DNA of 64,000 bases from Candidatus Sabulitectum silens. GTDB taxonomy: Bacteria > Fermentibacterota > Fermentibacteria > Fermentibacterales > JCC-6. The notes below the pieces were generated by a model. That model did not search any database and had not been told where the DNA came from. It saw nothing but the letters and a program-made list of their open reading frames with translations. Both the position numbers and the translations under genes were made by a program. The stretch spans positions 1 through 64,000 of the forward strand of contig MJAN01000001.1 in assembly GCA_001875255.1 (NCBI GenBank). Direction: 5' to 3'. Below, one piece after another: positions 26,831 through 37,771 of the stretch; position 1 is the first letter of the stretch, and each line of letters starts with the position of its first letter.

Positions 26831-28376
26831 AGAGGAATGTTCCCATGCTTCCTGGAGGGCAGTTCCTGCCTCTTCGTCTGGAGCATTTCCAGGCTCTTGA
26901 TTATCCTGAACCTGGTGTTTGAGGGTACTATGACGTCGTCGATGTATCCCCTGCCGGCTGCGTTGTAGGGGTTGGCGAATTTTTCGCGGTATTCCGCAAC
27001 GAGCTCCGCCTTCCTTGCCACAGGGTCTTCGGCTTTCTCTATCTCCTTACGGAAATGATGCTCACTGCGCCGTCGGGGCCCATTACCGCTATCTCCGCCG
27101 TTGGCCAGGCAAAGTTCACATCGGCCCGGAGGTGCTTGGAGGCCATAACATCGTAGGCCCCTCCATAGGACTTTCTGGTGATCACGGTGATCTTCGGAAC
27201 GGTGGCCTCGGCATAGGCGTAGAGGAGTTTGGCTCCGTTCCTGATTATTCCGCCGTACTCCTGCCTTGTTCCAGGCATGAACCCGGGAACATCCACAAGG
27301 GTCAGTATTGGAATGTTGAAGGCATCGCAGAACCTTACGAAACGGGCTGCCTTCACCGAAGCGTCGATGTCCAGAACCCCTGCCAGATAGGCGGGCTGGT
27401 TTGCCACCACCCCAACAGGTCTTCCGTTGAGCCTGCCATAGCCGATGATGATGTTCTGGGCGTACATCCGCTGGATCTCAAGGAATTCGCCGTGGTCGAG
27501 GAGGCCGGAGATTATTTTACGCATGTCGTAGGGCTTGTTCGGATTTTCAGGAACGAATGAGTCAAGCCATTCGTCCATCCTGTCCACCGGGTCGGTGGGG
27601 GGGATGGAGATGGGGTCTTCCATGTTGTTCTGGGGAATGTAGCTCACAAGCTTCCTTATGAGCTGAAGGGCTTCCTGTTCCGTTTTGCACACGAGGTGGG
27701 CAACACCGCTCCTGCTTCCGTGGATGTGGGCGCCACCCAGTTCATCCTTGGTTACATCTTCTCCGGTGACGGTCTTCACAACATCCGGGCCGGTTACGAA
27801 CATGTAGCTGGTGTTTTCCACCATAACGGTGAAGTCGGTGATGGCCGGGCTGTAGACCGCTCCCCCGGCACATGGCCCGAGAATGGCGGATATCTGGGGT
27901 ACCACTCCGGAGTAAAGCACATTTTTCAGGAAGATGTCGCCGTAGCCGGCGAGGCTCTCTATTCCCTCCTGTATCCTTGCGCCACCTGAGTCGTTGAGAC
28001 CTATCAGGGGTGCTCCGTTCAGGGCGGCCATGTCCATGACCTTCAGTATCTTTTCAGCGAAGGTTTCGGAAAGGGAGCCGCCGAAAACCGTGAAGTCCTG
28101 GCTGAACACATATACCAGTCGGCCGTCGATGGTACCGTAGCCGGTAACCACGCCATCGCCGGGGAACTGCTGCTTTTCAAGACCGAAGTTGGTGCATCGG
28201 TGGGTCTTGAGCATGTCGAACTCTTCGAAGCTGTCCTCGTCGAGGAGAAATTCGATCCTTTCCCTGGCGGTGAGCTTTCCCCGGGCGTGCTGCTTCTCGA
28301 TCCTTTTCTCGCCGCCGCCCAGGAGGGCTTTTTCCCTGAGCTTACTGAGTTTGTCGGCATTATGGTTTGAGCTCAT
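26827..28376 (-). CDS. mmdA: Methylmalonyl-CoA decarboxylase / propionyl-CoA carboxylase carboxyltransferase subunit (frameshifted)
   Basis: About 515 residues. [30 protein letters not shown] opens the usual N terminus; [17 protein letters not shown] and [16 protein letters not shown] are the oxyanion-hole motifs of the crotonase-type carboxyltransferase; [24 protein letters not shown] and [18 protein letters not shown] the second half. One frame break near 27050 before [22 protein letters not shown]. With a pump beta subunit downstream and no biotin carboxylase gene in view, decarboxylation of (S)-methylmalonyl-CoA coupled to sodium export is the best reading. Confidence 0.92.
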
Positions 28377-28398
28377 TCTTTCCCTTTCCCTTCAGGGA

Positions 28399-28800
28399 TT
28401 AGTGTTGACAGAGTTCGGTGAGCACACGGCCGCTTGCTCCGGGATGGATGAAGGCTATTCTGGAACCCCCGGCACCCTCCCGCGGCTCGGTGTCTATCAT
28501 TCTTACTTCCTTCTCCATCAGTTCGGAAACGGCACCGGAGGCATCTGTTACCCTGTAGGCGATGTGGTGGATACCCTGGCCCCTCTTCTGAAGGAAGACC
28601 GCTATGGGGCTGTCCGGGGAGGTGGGCTCAAGGAGTTCTATCTTGCTTTCTCCCACCTTGAACATGGCCACCTTTACCTTCTGGGAAGGCACTTCCTCTG
28701 TGCCCGCGGATTCGAGGCCCAGGGCGTCGCGGTAGAATGCGGAAGACTCTTCCAGGTTCTCAACGGCTATTCCGATGTGGTCTATACCGGTAACATTCAT
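28399..28800 (-). CDS. mce: Methylmalonyl-CoA epimerase
   Basis: Intact, 133 residues, normal length. The vicinal-oxygen-chelate fold is clear: IDHIGIAVENLEES (metal His), VAMFKVGESKIELLEPT (Glu), GIHHIAYRV (His) and SRIAFIHPGASGRVLTEL (Glu). It converts (R)- to (S)-methylmalonyl-CoA, linking the B12 mutase with the decarboxylase. Sits directly between meaB and the carboxyltransferase. Confidence 0.95.
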   Translation of the reverse strand: MNVTGIDHIGIAVENLEESSAFYRDALGLESAGTEEVPSQKVKVAMFKVGESKIELLEPTSPDSPIAVFLQKRGQGIHHIAYRVTDASGAVSELMEKEVRMIDTEPREGAGGSRIAFIHPGASGRVLTELCQH

Positions 28801-29743
28801 TTATTTCAACATCCTTTCCGCCTTTTCAAGCAGTTTTTCCCCGATGGCGTAGGGCGTTACCTCACCGGCTAAGATAAGCCTTTCAGCACCCTCTCTGCCA
28901 TTGTATTCAAGTTCGAGAAGACGGTTGAACAGAATTTTGCCGTTCTCCTCGAGAATACCGTCAAGTATCTTCAGGGCGTTGGGGGGAACACCGCCCCCTA
29001 CAGCCGATGGGTCCTTCAGGGAATCCAGGGCCTTCCACAGTTCGGAAAGGCCTTCTCCGGTAACGGCGGAGGTTCTTATGACCCGGGGCTTCTTCATGTG
29101 GGATGGCATGAGTTCAAGGCTTGCCTTCACATAGTTCTCAAGCTCGTCAACACCGCTTCTGTCCGCCTTGTTCAGCACTATTATGTCGCCTATCTCCATG
29201 ATGCCGGCCTTCATGGACTGTACATCGTCCCCCAGTCCCGGCACCAGGACCAGTATCGTTATGTCCGCCAGTTCCGCCACTTCGACCTCGGCCTGTCCAA
29301 CCCCCACGGTTTCTATTATCACCGGGCTGTAACCGGCGGCGGCAAGGACCATTGAGGCGTCCCGGGTGGCTCCGGCAAGACCGCCCAGGTGGCCCCTGCT
29401 TCCCATGCTTCTTATGAACACCGAAGGGTCGGAGGCGTGGGTCTGCATTCTGAGGCGGTCTCCCAGAAGGGCACCGCCGCTGAAGGGAGAGGACGGGTCC
29501 ACGGCTATCACGCCCACCCGGTTCCCGGTTTCCCTGTACCTGCCTATCATCCGGTTCACCAGGGTGCTCTTTCCAGCCCCGGGCGGACCGGTGACACCCA
29601 GGGTGAAACCCTTCTGCTGACCGAACAGGCCATCAAGTATCTTCCTGGATTCCGGGGTTCCGTTCTCCACCATGGTAAGGGCCCTTGCGATGGATCTGAT
29701 GGACTTCGGTGATCTCCCGGATAGTGCCGGAGGGGACGGTCAT
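28801..29743 (-). CDS. meaB: MeaB/ArgK-type G3E GTPase, chaperone of methylmalonyl-CoA mutase
   Basis: GVTGPPGAGKSTLVNRM is Walker A, AVDPSSPFSGGALLGDRLRM the switch I area, IETVGVGQAEVEVAELAD Walker B, and LNKADRSG the guanine motif. The annotated ATG at 29673 starts too late: the frame upstream continues as KSIRSIARALTMVENGTPES, the proper N-terminal helix, and an ATG at 29741-29743 begins [11 protein letters not shown] after a one-base shift near 29720. The protein protects and reloads the mutase cofactor. No stop codon separates it from the mce gene by more than one base. Confidence 0.92.
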
Positions 29744-30147
29744 CGAGGGTTACTGCCTTTCTCATGGTGGAGTTAATGAAGTCGACAACTTCAGAGGCGG
29801 GGTTCCGGTGTGAAGATGGCGGCATAGCCTGCTTCCTTCAAGCCCGGGATGTCTTCCTCGGGGATCACGCCTCCACCGAAGAGAACGATGTCCGAGGCGT
29901 TCTTTTCCCGCAGTATTCGAGCGATCTCAGGGAAGAGGTGATTATGGGCTCCGGAGAGGAGGGAAATGCCAACGAAATCCACATCTTCCTGTATGGCGGC
30001 GTCGGCAATGGCCTGGGGGGTCTGCCTTATTCCGGTGTACACCACTTCCATGCCTGCGTCGCGGAGGGCCCGGGCTATGTATTTGGCTCCGCGGTCGTGG
30101 CCGTCGAGGCCCGGTTTGCCTATCAGAACTCTTATCCTGCGATCCAT
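29741..30147 (-). CDS. mcmA2: B12-binding small subunit of methylmalonyl-CoA mutase
   Basis: ATG behind GGAGG at 30145-30147. [20 protein letters not shown] contains the DxHxxG cobalamin loop; [17 protein letters not shown] and [19 protein letters not shown] complete the Rossmann-like B12 domain. The given frame ends after FTPEPRL; another frame continues [16 protein letters not shown], the natural C-terminal helix, overlapping meaB. About 135 residues. The catalytic large subunit is not in the window: upstream lies only a divergent promoter region. So this is a split, archaeal-style mutase. Confidence 0.88.
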
Positions 30148-30318
30148 TATGCCTCCAAAAGAAGCGAGTATGTGTTTACATGACAAAAGAATAACCAAAT
30201 CTAGAACACCCGGGCGCCGTTGTAAAGATTCGGCTTCGCACTTCCCGAATACCGGAAAAGGAAGCATATTAAACACGATGCTGGATTTCCAGTACCAATC
30301 ACGAACACGGAGGAACCA

Positions 30319-30777
30319 ATGAAATTTTCCATCATTCTAATGGGTCTAGTCACCGCTGTATCCCTTGCAGCCCTTTCACCTTCCACAGTGGCGGGTTATC
30401 TGGATCAGATAGGCGCCTCCTACGAAGAGGAGGAGGGTGTTTTCTGGCTTCTGGCCACCGACTCTCTCAGCGGAGATGTCTTTCCCATTTTCTACATCGA
30501 GGTGAACGCACCCATGGAAGCCTGTTTCATGGCGGGCCCCACACCGGGTCTGGTTCCGGAATCCGGGGCTGGCAGGGCGGCGGCATTTGAAAAAATGGCC
30601 GAGCTGAACGCCGTGTATCCATTCGTTAAGTTCGAACACGACATGTCAACCGGAGAGATCATCTGCACATACACCTTTTCCACCGAGAACGGTGTGGGTC
30701 TCGAGGCCTTCGCCGCTATGCTGCAGGTCGTCTTCGGTACCATAGACGAAACCGCCGAAGAGCTGGCGGCACTCTAA
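30319..30777 (+). CDS. Exported YbjN-like protein
   Basis: Intact, 152 residues. [20 protein letters not shown] is a signal peptide. The rest matches the YbjN/type III chaperone-like fold: [84 protein letters not shown]. YbjN-like domains are usually cytoplasmic; here exported. Divergent from the mutase gene. Function unknown. Confidence 0.6.
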   Translation: MKFSIILMGLVTAVSLAALSPSTVAGYLDQIGASYEEEEGVFWLLATDSLSGDVFPIFYIEVNAPMEACFMAGPTPGLVPESGAGRAAAFEKMAELNAVYPFVKFEHDMSTGEIICTYTFSTENGVGLEAFAAMLQVVFGTIDETAEELAAL

Positions 30778-30795
30778 AAGGAGGGATTCAGGGGG

Positions 30796-31828
30796 ATGTA
30801 TGGCAGCATAGCCATCTGCTCCGGCAGGGCCAGCCGGAAGCTTACCGAGGATATCTGCACTATCCTGGGAATAGAACAGGAGCCAGTGGAGTTCCACGAT
30901 TTCTCCAACGGGAACATGATGGTCAATTTTCCCGGAGGAACCGTTCGCGAAAAGGATGTTTTCGTGATCCAGTCCGGGGAAAGATCGGTCTTTCAAAGCA
31001 AGACCGAGGCCTACCGTACGGTTTCCGGTGACATCTTTGAAATGCTCCAGATGATAAGCGCACTGAAGGACAGCGCCGGCAGAATAACCGCGGTAACCCC
31101 CTACTTCCCCTACGCCCGGAGCGACAAGAAGGACAAGCCCAGAATAGCCATCACCGCGAAAATGATGTTCGAGCTCCTCGAGGCGGTCAAGACCGACAGG
31201 GTACTAGCCATGTCCCTGCACTGTCCCCAGTCCCAGGGATTCAGCAACATCCCGGTGGACCAGCTCCATTCCTACAGCGTTTTCGTTCAGAAGATACTTT
31301 CCATGGGCCGGGAGAAGCTCTCCTTCGTTGCCCCGGACTCCGGAAGCATACTCGACAACGATTTCATAGCCCTGCACACCGCCAAGGGTATAAGGGACGC
31401 CGGAGGCACCCCGGACATAACAACGGGATATGTGAAGAAAATGCGGGTGGACGACAGCGAGAATCCCTGGTGAGAACGGTGGAGGGCCTCGATGACCTGT
31501 CGGACAGAACTGTTATCATGAGCGACGACGAGATACTCAGCGGCAGAAGCCTCATCCTCTGCGCTGAAACGGTGGCGGCAAGGGGGCGAAGGAGATCTAT
31601 GCCTTCATCACCCACGCTATCCTCAGCGGTGACGCAGTGAAGAAAATAGAGGAAAGCCCCATCACAAGGCTCTACATAACTGACACCGTAGAGTTCCACC
31701 GCGATGGGGCGGAGCAGGTTAACGGAGGTCCTGTTACCAAGATAGAGATACTCTCCGTTGCCCATATGTTCGCCGAGGCCATCAAGAGGATAAACGAGGG
31801 AAGGAGTCTCAGCTCCCTCTATCTGTAA
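30796..31828 (+). CDS. prs: Divergent ribose-phosphate pyrophosphokinase family protein (frameshifted)
   Basis: The two PRTase-like halves are visible: VQSGERSVFQSKTEAYRTVSGDIFEML, VTPYFPYARSDKKDKPRIAITAKMMFELLE (ATP region), MSLHCPQSQGFSNIPVDQL, FVAPDSGSILDND and TVIMSDDEILSGRSLIL (PRPP loop), ending IKRINEGRSLSSLYL. Frame breaks near 31470 and 31590. Compared with standard PRPP synthetases the catalytic DLHAxQIQGFF is MSLHCPQSQGF and the loop DDxxxTGGT is DDEILSGRS. These changes point to a divergent branch; PRPP formation is still the first guess. About 345 residues. Confidence 0.75.
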
Positions 31829-32255
31829 TGTTATAAATCCAGCGAGGCCGCTGTCCGGTTTTTCTCCAGTGGAAGAACTGCCTGAGGATCTCTTCGTGGT
31901 CAAAGGCGATATGCTTCGGAAGGCCATACTCCGAAAAGACCTCCGCCCTGGCAGCGTCGTCTCCGCCAAGGGGTTTCCCCGAAGCCCTGCACCAGTAAAC
32001 GGCGCTCACAGTGTCCCCCCTTGGATCCCGCCAGGGGCGGGAGTAGACATGGAAGAGGTCCAGCACCTCTACTTCCAGGCCGGTTTCCTCCAGGGCTTCC
32101 CTCTTCACCGCCTGAAGCAGGCTTTCCCCGGGGTCCACGAATCCCCCGGGGAGGGCCCAGCCGGCGGGAGTGTATTTCCTCTCTATTAGGACTATTCCCC
32201 GGTCCTGCATCTCTATCACGGCATCGACGGTAAGCTCAGGTGTCTTCGGTCGCAT
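31809..32255 (-). CDS. NUDIX hydrolase, ADP-ribose pyrophosphatase type
   Basis: The ATG at 32253-32255 with GGAGG six bases upstream is preferred over the one 12 bases earlier. The NUDIX box is complete: GGFVDPGESLLQAVKREALE followed by ETGL. Flanking TVDAVIEMQDRGIVLIERKYTPAGWALP and FHVYSRPWRDPRGDTVSAVYW are typical of ADP-ribose or nucleotide-sugar pyrophosphatases. 148 residues, intact. Its 3' end overlaps the prs 3' end by 20 bases. Confidence 0.87.
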   Translation of the reverse strand: MRPKTPELTVDAVIEMQDRGIVLIERKYTPAGWALPGGFVDPGESLLQAVKREALEETGLEVEVLDLFHVYSRPWRDPRGDTVSAVYWCRASGKPLGGDDAARAEVFSEYGLPKHIAFDHEEILRQFFHWRKTGQRPRWIYNITDRGS

Positions 32256-32332
32256 TGGAACCTCCATGGAACACTTTCGGCAAAAGTTTGTATATTTCGT
32301 AACAATCGAAACTATCCCTGAAAGGAGAACCT

Positions 32333-32773
32333 ATGAAATATCTGCTGCCCCTGACACTGGTCCTGGCCCTTGTAGCCTGCGGCGAAACCGAGGAAGCCTC
32401 GGCGGCGGGCACCGGGGAAGCCCCTGAAGCCGAATGGATCCATGATGACCTCGACGCTGCCCTTGCCCTTGCCGCTGAAACCGGCAAGCCGGTATTCGTG
32501 GACATGTACGCCGACTGGTGCGGCCCGTGCAGAATGCTCGCCGAAGACTATTTCCCCAGGGAGGACTACAGGGAAGTCCTCAGCCGGGCGGTCACCGTGA
32601 AAATAAACACCGACAACAATCAGGAACTGGCCTCGAGATATGGCATCCAGTCCATCCCCACGCTGATACTTCTGGACAGCCAGGGAAACGAGCTGGACAG
32701 GATCACCGGTGTCATGGGCTCTCCGGAGGATTTCCTGCCGATCATTGAGGAGTTCATAGCCCAGGGCCTCTAG
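32333..32773 (+). CDS. Thioredoxin-like lipoprotein
   Basis: MKYLLPLTLVLALVAC is a lipoprotein signal. After a Glu/Ala-rich linker the thioredoxin fold follows with FVDMYADWCGPCRMLAEDYF (active site WCGPC), TVKINTDNNQELASRYGIQSIPTLIL (cis-Pro) and a C-terminal helix. 146 residues, intact. An exported thioredoxin with a reducing-type WCGPC site could work with the DsbD-like protein at 4.7 kb. AAGGAG before the start. It overlaps the sensor kinase end by 4 bases on the other strand. Confidence 0.9.
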   Translation: MKYLLPLTLVLALVACGETEEASAAGTGEAPEAEWIHDDLDAALALAAETGKPVFVDMYADWCGPCRMLAEDYFPREDYREVLSRAVTVKINTDNNQELASRYGIQSIPTLILLDSQGNELDRITGVMGSPEDFLPIIEEFIAQGL

Positions 32774-35700
32774 CTGTATCCCTTTTCGGTCAGGATGGCT
32801 ATAAGCCTGGAGAACTCGCCTTCCATCACTTCATAGATCACATCAGCATTGGAGAGGTCATCCCCAGAGGCGAGTTTCTCCAGCCTGGAGGAAGCCTCTC
32901 CGAAGCCGTTGGCCCCGACGTTCAGCGCGGAACCCTTCAGTGTGTGGGCAAGTATCTTAACCCTCCGCCGGTCTTCCAACCGTACCGCGGCCTCCAGCTC
33001 TTTCATGTTCTCCCTTGAGGTTCGAAGGAACATTCCCAGCACTTCCCTTATTGTGTCGGTGTCTCCGTCGAAGTCCTCCTCAAGCCTGGCGGCATCGAAA
33101 GATGAACGGTGTTCCACAGGTTCCGAAGCCGCCTGGAGGAGTTTCCCCGCCCATCTGTCAAGCACCTCCGCCAGTGAATCCGGTGTTACGGGCTTTGCAA
33201 TATAGTCGTCCATTCCAGCCTGTATGCACTTCTCGCGGTCTCCCTTAAGGGCATTGGCGGTCATGGCGATTATCACCAGCCCGGGTTTTCCCAGGCCTTC
33301 CTTCCGTATCTTTTTTGAGGCCTCATAGCCGTCCAGCACCGGCATCTGGCAGTCCATGAACACAATGTCGTAGGGCCTCTCTTCAAGGGCTTTCACCGCC
33401 AGCAGGCCGTTGGCGGCCACATCCGCCCGGTAGCCCTGCTTTTCCAGGATCTTAACTGCCACAAGCTGGTTAACCGGATTATCCTCGGCCACAAGAATGG
33501 AAATTGAAGCCTTCCTGGACTCCTTCAGGGAGTATTTCGTGATCAGCGGGGTTTTTTCCTCCACGAAGGTCTGTCCTCTGATCCTTGCCAGGCAGTCATA
33601 GAGCTGAGACTGTTTTACCGGTTTGGTAAGATATGCGGAGAACCCCAGTTCATGAAGTCGTGCCGCGTCGCCCCTTGCGCCCATGGAGGACATCACCACC
33701 ATTTTCGGTGTTTCTATGGTTTCGTCCTCAATGATCCTTCGGCCAAGCTCCTCCCCGTCCATCTCCGGCATCTGCATGTCCAGTATGGCTATCTCAAAGG
33801 GCCTGCCGCCTGCTGTGCCCCTTCGAAGGGTTTCCAGTGCGGCAGCGCCGCCGGAGGCGATGGAGTAGTCGCATTTCCATGAATCCAGAAGCAGGGAGAT
33901 AAGCCGTCTGTTGGTGGAGTTGTCGTCCACGGCAATTATACGGGAGTTCTCTATGGTGCCCGGCCGGACCCTTTCGGGAAGGTCCTTCTGCTTTTTCAGG
34001 GACAGGGTGAACCAGAACTCGGAGCCGGCCCCCTCACGGCTGAGAAGACCGATCTTTCCCTTCATGAGCTCTACCAGTTTCCTGCAGATGGACAGCCCAA
34101 GGCCGGTCCCCCCGTACTTCCGGGTGGTGGAGGAGTCCGCCTGGCTGAAGGCGCTGAAGATCCTTTCCTGCTTGTCCGGGGGGGATTCCTATGCCGGTGT
34201 CCCTCACCGAGAAGCGCAGGTGGACCGAATCGTTCCTTTCGAACTCCGGTGTCACGGAAACGGAGATCTCTCCCTTATGGGTGAATTTCAGAGCGTTGCC
34301 CGTGAGGTTCAGAAGTATCTGCCGAATCCTGCCCGGGTCTCCCATGACACCGGCTGGTATCTCCGGGGCTATCATAAGAATGAACTCAAGACCCTTCTGC
34401 TGGGCCCTCATGGCCATGAGATCGCCCACCTCTTCCAGAAGCAGCCTGATGTCGAAGGGGGTCTCCTCTATCTCAAGTTTTCCCGCCTCTATCTTGCTGA
34501 AGTCAAGAATGTCGTTAATGAGTGTAAGCAGGGCATCGCCGCTGGTCCTTATCGTCCCGGCGAACTCCCTCTGTTCCGGTGTGAGGTCGGTTCCCATGAG
34601 CAGGCCGGTCATCCCTATTACTCCGTTGAGGGGGGTCCTTATCTCGTGGCTCATGTTGGCCAGGAACTCGCTTTTTGCCCTGCTGGCTTCCCTGGCGCCC
34701 TCGGCGGCCTTTTCCGCCATGCGCAGGGCTTCCTCCAGCTGGCTGTTCGTCTTCTCGATCTCCTTCCGGTTGGCGTTCCTTTCCCTTTCGATGAGCATAT
34801 TGTCTATGGAATAGGCCACATCGTCGGCAACCTCCTGGAAATGGATTTCTCGTCCTCTTTCCCGCTCAGTTCCATTGGAGCTCCGCGGAGATAACGCCGT
34901 GTATCCTGCCCGGACACCGAGAATGGTTGTGAAGGGCCTTGATGAGGGGTCGAGACCCAGCAGGGGGCAGTCGGCGCAGTTGTGCTGGACATCGGCTATG
35001 GTAACGATCTGCTGGGTTTTCATTGCCAGGTCGGCGCAGAAGCACAGCTTGTCTGAAGAAAGATTACTGTGGAGTGCATCGATCGATTCCCGGGGAACCC
35101 CGGCGGAGACGGTTTTGTAGAAGACCCCGGTGGAATCGTCGAACAGGGATATCCATGCCGAGGCGTATCCCCTGGTGGATATCAGGCGTCGCAGACCCCT
35201 GTACCATTCTGTCGATGTTCTTTTCCTTTGTGATAAGTCGGTTCACCTGGCGGATGGCCATGAGGGCCCTTGTGAGGTGTTCCGATTCCTTCTTGGCCTC
35301 CTCCAGCTCCGAGATGTCGGCGAAGGAGCCGAAAAAACCGGCAATACTGCCGTCGGCATTACAGTTGGGAATGGTGTTGGCCAGTGCCGGGAATACACTT
35401 CCTCCAAGTGTACGGAAAGAGGTTCTGAAAACAACGTGACCCGAGTCGCAGGCCCTTTCGAAAACCTCCTGAAAGCCCCTCCGGCAGTTTTCCGGCACAT
35501 GGTCCAATAACCTTACACCGATAAGTTCTCTGCTGTTGGCGTATCCCAGCTTTTTTGCCAGGAAGGCGTTGGCATAGGTTAGCCTTCCCTCGGTGTCGAT
35601 CTCACCGATACCCTCCTGGACCGCGTTGAGGACCTTCTTGTAGTAGGTTTTTCTGTCGTCCAGGGCCTCACGGGCGGCAGCCAGACTGCTAACGTCCCGG

Positions 35701-36023
35701 ATGTATCCCTCCAGCCCCCCGTCCGCAGGGAGCCTGGCGGCGTTGATCTCACAGTGGACAAGGGATCCGTCCTTCCTTTTCAGAAGACCGGCGCAGCCCG
35801 TTATAACCCCCTGGTCATGAAGACCGTGAAGGAACTCCCTGCGCATTTCATCCGGGGGAAAGAAGTCCCTGGTGAGCCGAAGCCCCATCATTTCCTCCGG
35901 GGAATCGTACCTGAACATTTCCACTGCCCTGCGATTGACCGCGGTAATGGCACCGGCGCTGTCCACCCGGAAATAGGCCTCGCTCATGGAATCGAACACC
36001 CTGCGCAGATCCTTTTCCTCCAT
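32770..36023 (-). CDS. Hybrid sensor histidine kinase: PAS-PAS-GAF-HisKA-HATPase-REC-REC-HPt (frameshifted)
   Basis: About 1085 residues when joined over breaks near 35215, 35030 and 34185. Two PAS domains ([40 protein letters not shown]), a GAF-like part with CADCPLLG, the phosphoacceptor [19 protein letters not shown]-box [22 protein letters not shown]-boxes DTGIGIPP and GTGLGLSI. The first receiver has [12 protein letters not shown], the second [10 protein letters not shown] and [12 protein letters not shown], and the HPt has [14 protein letters not shown]. No membrane helix is seen, so it is a soluble sensor. No response regulator or output gene adjoins it. Confidence 0.92.
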
Positions 36024-36092
36024 GATTCCACCCGTCGGTTTGAGATAACTGAGAATGTGAATTTCCCCGCTCCTCGTAAAGGGGTAAAGACA

Positions 36093-36118
36093 AGGGGGAA
36101 AGCCGAAGCCTTCCCCCT
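36093..36118 (-). terminator. Intrinsic terminator behind the legumain-like gene
   Basis: On the minus strand AGGGGGAAGGC-TTCG-GCTTTCCCCCT forms an 11-bp stem with one G-U pair and a UUCG loop, followed by TGTCTTT. It separates the peptidase gene from the sensor kinase. Confidence 0.75.
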
Positions 36119-36140
36119 GTGCCTTGTTCAGTTTACGGAG

Positions 36141-37696
36141 CTAGAGCTTCACCGCCCTGAGGGTTTCTGTACCCGAGGGGTGGTAAGCCTTATCACATAA
36201 ACCCCCGCAGGGGCTGCTTCAAGGTCGGCCTGTATGGTGTGGCTGCCCTGTTCCAGTATTCCATTTGCCGGTGTGCTGACTATCCTTCCCGCAAGGTCGA
36301 GTATCTCAACCGTTGCCTGGGAGGCCGCCGGGAGGGTGAAGCTGACATTCGCCGTTGAAACGATGGGGTTCATCGAGATGGAGAAGCCCACCGAGGGAAT
36401 GCCGTGGTTGAAATCGGAGACGGATGTTTCAATGACCCCGCCGAGCCAGTATGTGTCTCCGCAGCTGTCCGGTGTGTCGTCCCACTGGGGGTGCTCCTGG
36501 CCTGTCTGAGCGTAGTAGTCCCACTCTTTGCCCCTGTCATAGGCTTCCCACATGGAGACAACACCATCGGAGTTCAGGTCGGGATCTCCCGGAAGGGCAC
36601 CGCCGGAGTATGAACCTGCAGGTGGGACGCTTCCGTGCATGGCACCGGTCCACCAGTATACATACTCGTCATACTCAGGATAGGTGTTGCCGGCCCAGCT
36701 GTACTCACTTCCATTCGCGGCGCTTGCGAAGGTCCTGGGCTGATCTGCTGAAGAGTGTATGACCTCTTCCAGGAAACCGCCTGAAAAGCACTGTTCCATA
36801 ACAACATGGATGGAAGCGGCGGTAAAGTCGTTCAACCAGTCCTCGAAAACATCGTCATCCAGGGTCTGGCTGTTCCAGAGGTTCAAAATAACCTCGGGGG
36901 GGTTGTCGAATCCGCCCTTTCCCTGTCCACCGTGATCGGTGGTGAAGATGAACAGGTGGTCCTCGGAGCCAACCATGGAGGCCATATCGTTGTAGCCGTT
37001 GGTGACTCCGGTGAGGGTCGCGTCGTAGATAATATCGCTGTCGCCGTCGTCATCGAAATCGGGGATGGAATTTATTCCTCCGGACTGGTCCGGGGCCGGG
37101 TTCAGGCCGTCTGCGAAACAGACGATTATGTGGTCGTCTGGAAGCAGGTAGTCATAAACGAGAACATTGTAGATGAACTGCACATCGCCGTAGTACCTGA
37201 TGTGATTGTTCCCCATATTGGCACCACCGGAAATGATCCAGGCGTACATGTTCTCAGCGTTTGCCGAGGTGGATTGCACATTTGGTTCGAACCACTGGAT
37301 GAAATCCTCGTACTGACCGCGGCCGCAGCCCGGGTCCGGGAGACATGTATAATCCACAACCATCCTGGGAAGAGCATCCGGGGGAACGAAGTTCCGCACG
37401 ACTTCCATCTCTCCCTGAGGAGAAACGAAAACCCAGCGGCAGGGATGTGCCCAGTTCGCATAGGCGTAGTCGTCCACCAGAACAAGATAGCTGTCGAAGG
37501 GAACCATGATGCCCGGGTATGACCAGGCACCCATGATCTCGCCGCTTTCAAGGATTTGGTCGAGGCTTCTCACTTCCTTGTTGGTGAAGTCGGTGAGGAT
37601 TGTTTCCATGACAAGGGCCGCAGCTTCGGAACCGCTGTTAACCACGGCACCCAGGGAGCAGCCGGCGAAGAGGGCGACAATTAGCAGTTTAAGCAT
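36141..37696 (-). CDS. Secreted legumain-like (C13, clan CD) cysteine peptidase with T9SS-like sorting domain
   Basis: MLKLLIVALFAGCSLGA is the signal. The peptidase core shows WIISGGANMGNNHIRYYGDV, LPDDHIIVCFADG, the catalytic His in FIFTTDHGGQGKGG and the catalytic Cys in VVMEQCFSGGF, the His-Gly and Ala/Gln-Cys pattern of family C13. A calcium-loop DPDLNSDGVVSMWE like a dockerin or EF-hand follows. The C-terminal domain (SISMNPIVSTANVSFTLP, VEILDLAGRIVS, PAGVYVIRL) is a sorting domain; one base shift near 36165 gives the end TETLRAVKL and stop at 36141. About 518 residues, else intact. Confidence 0.82.
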
Positions 37697-37771
37697 ATTT
37701 CCTCCAGATAGTTGACGCGCTAAGGGGTTTCAGGAAAACTATAAGCAGGAATGTGATAAAAAGAAAGTCTG

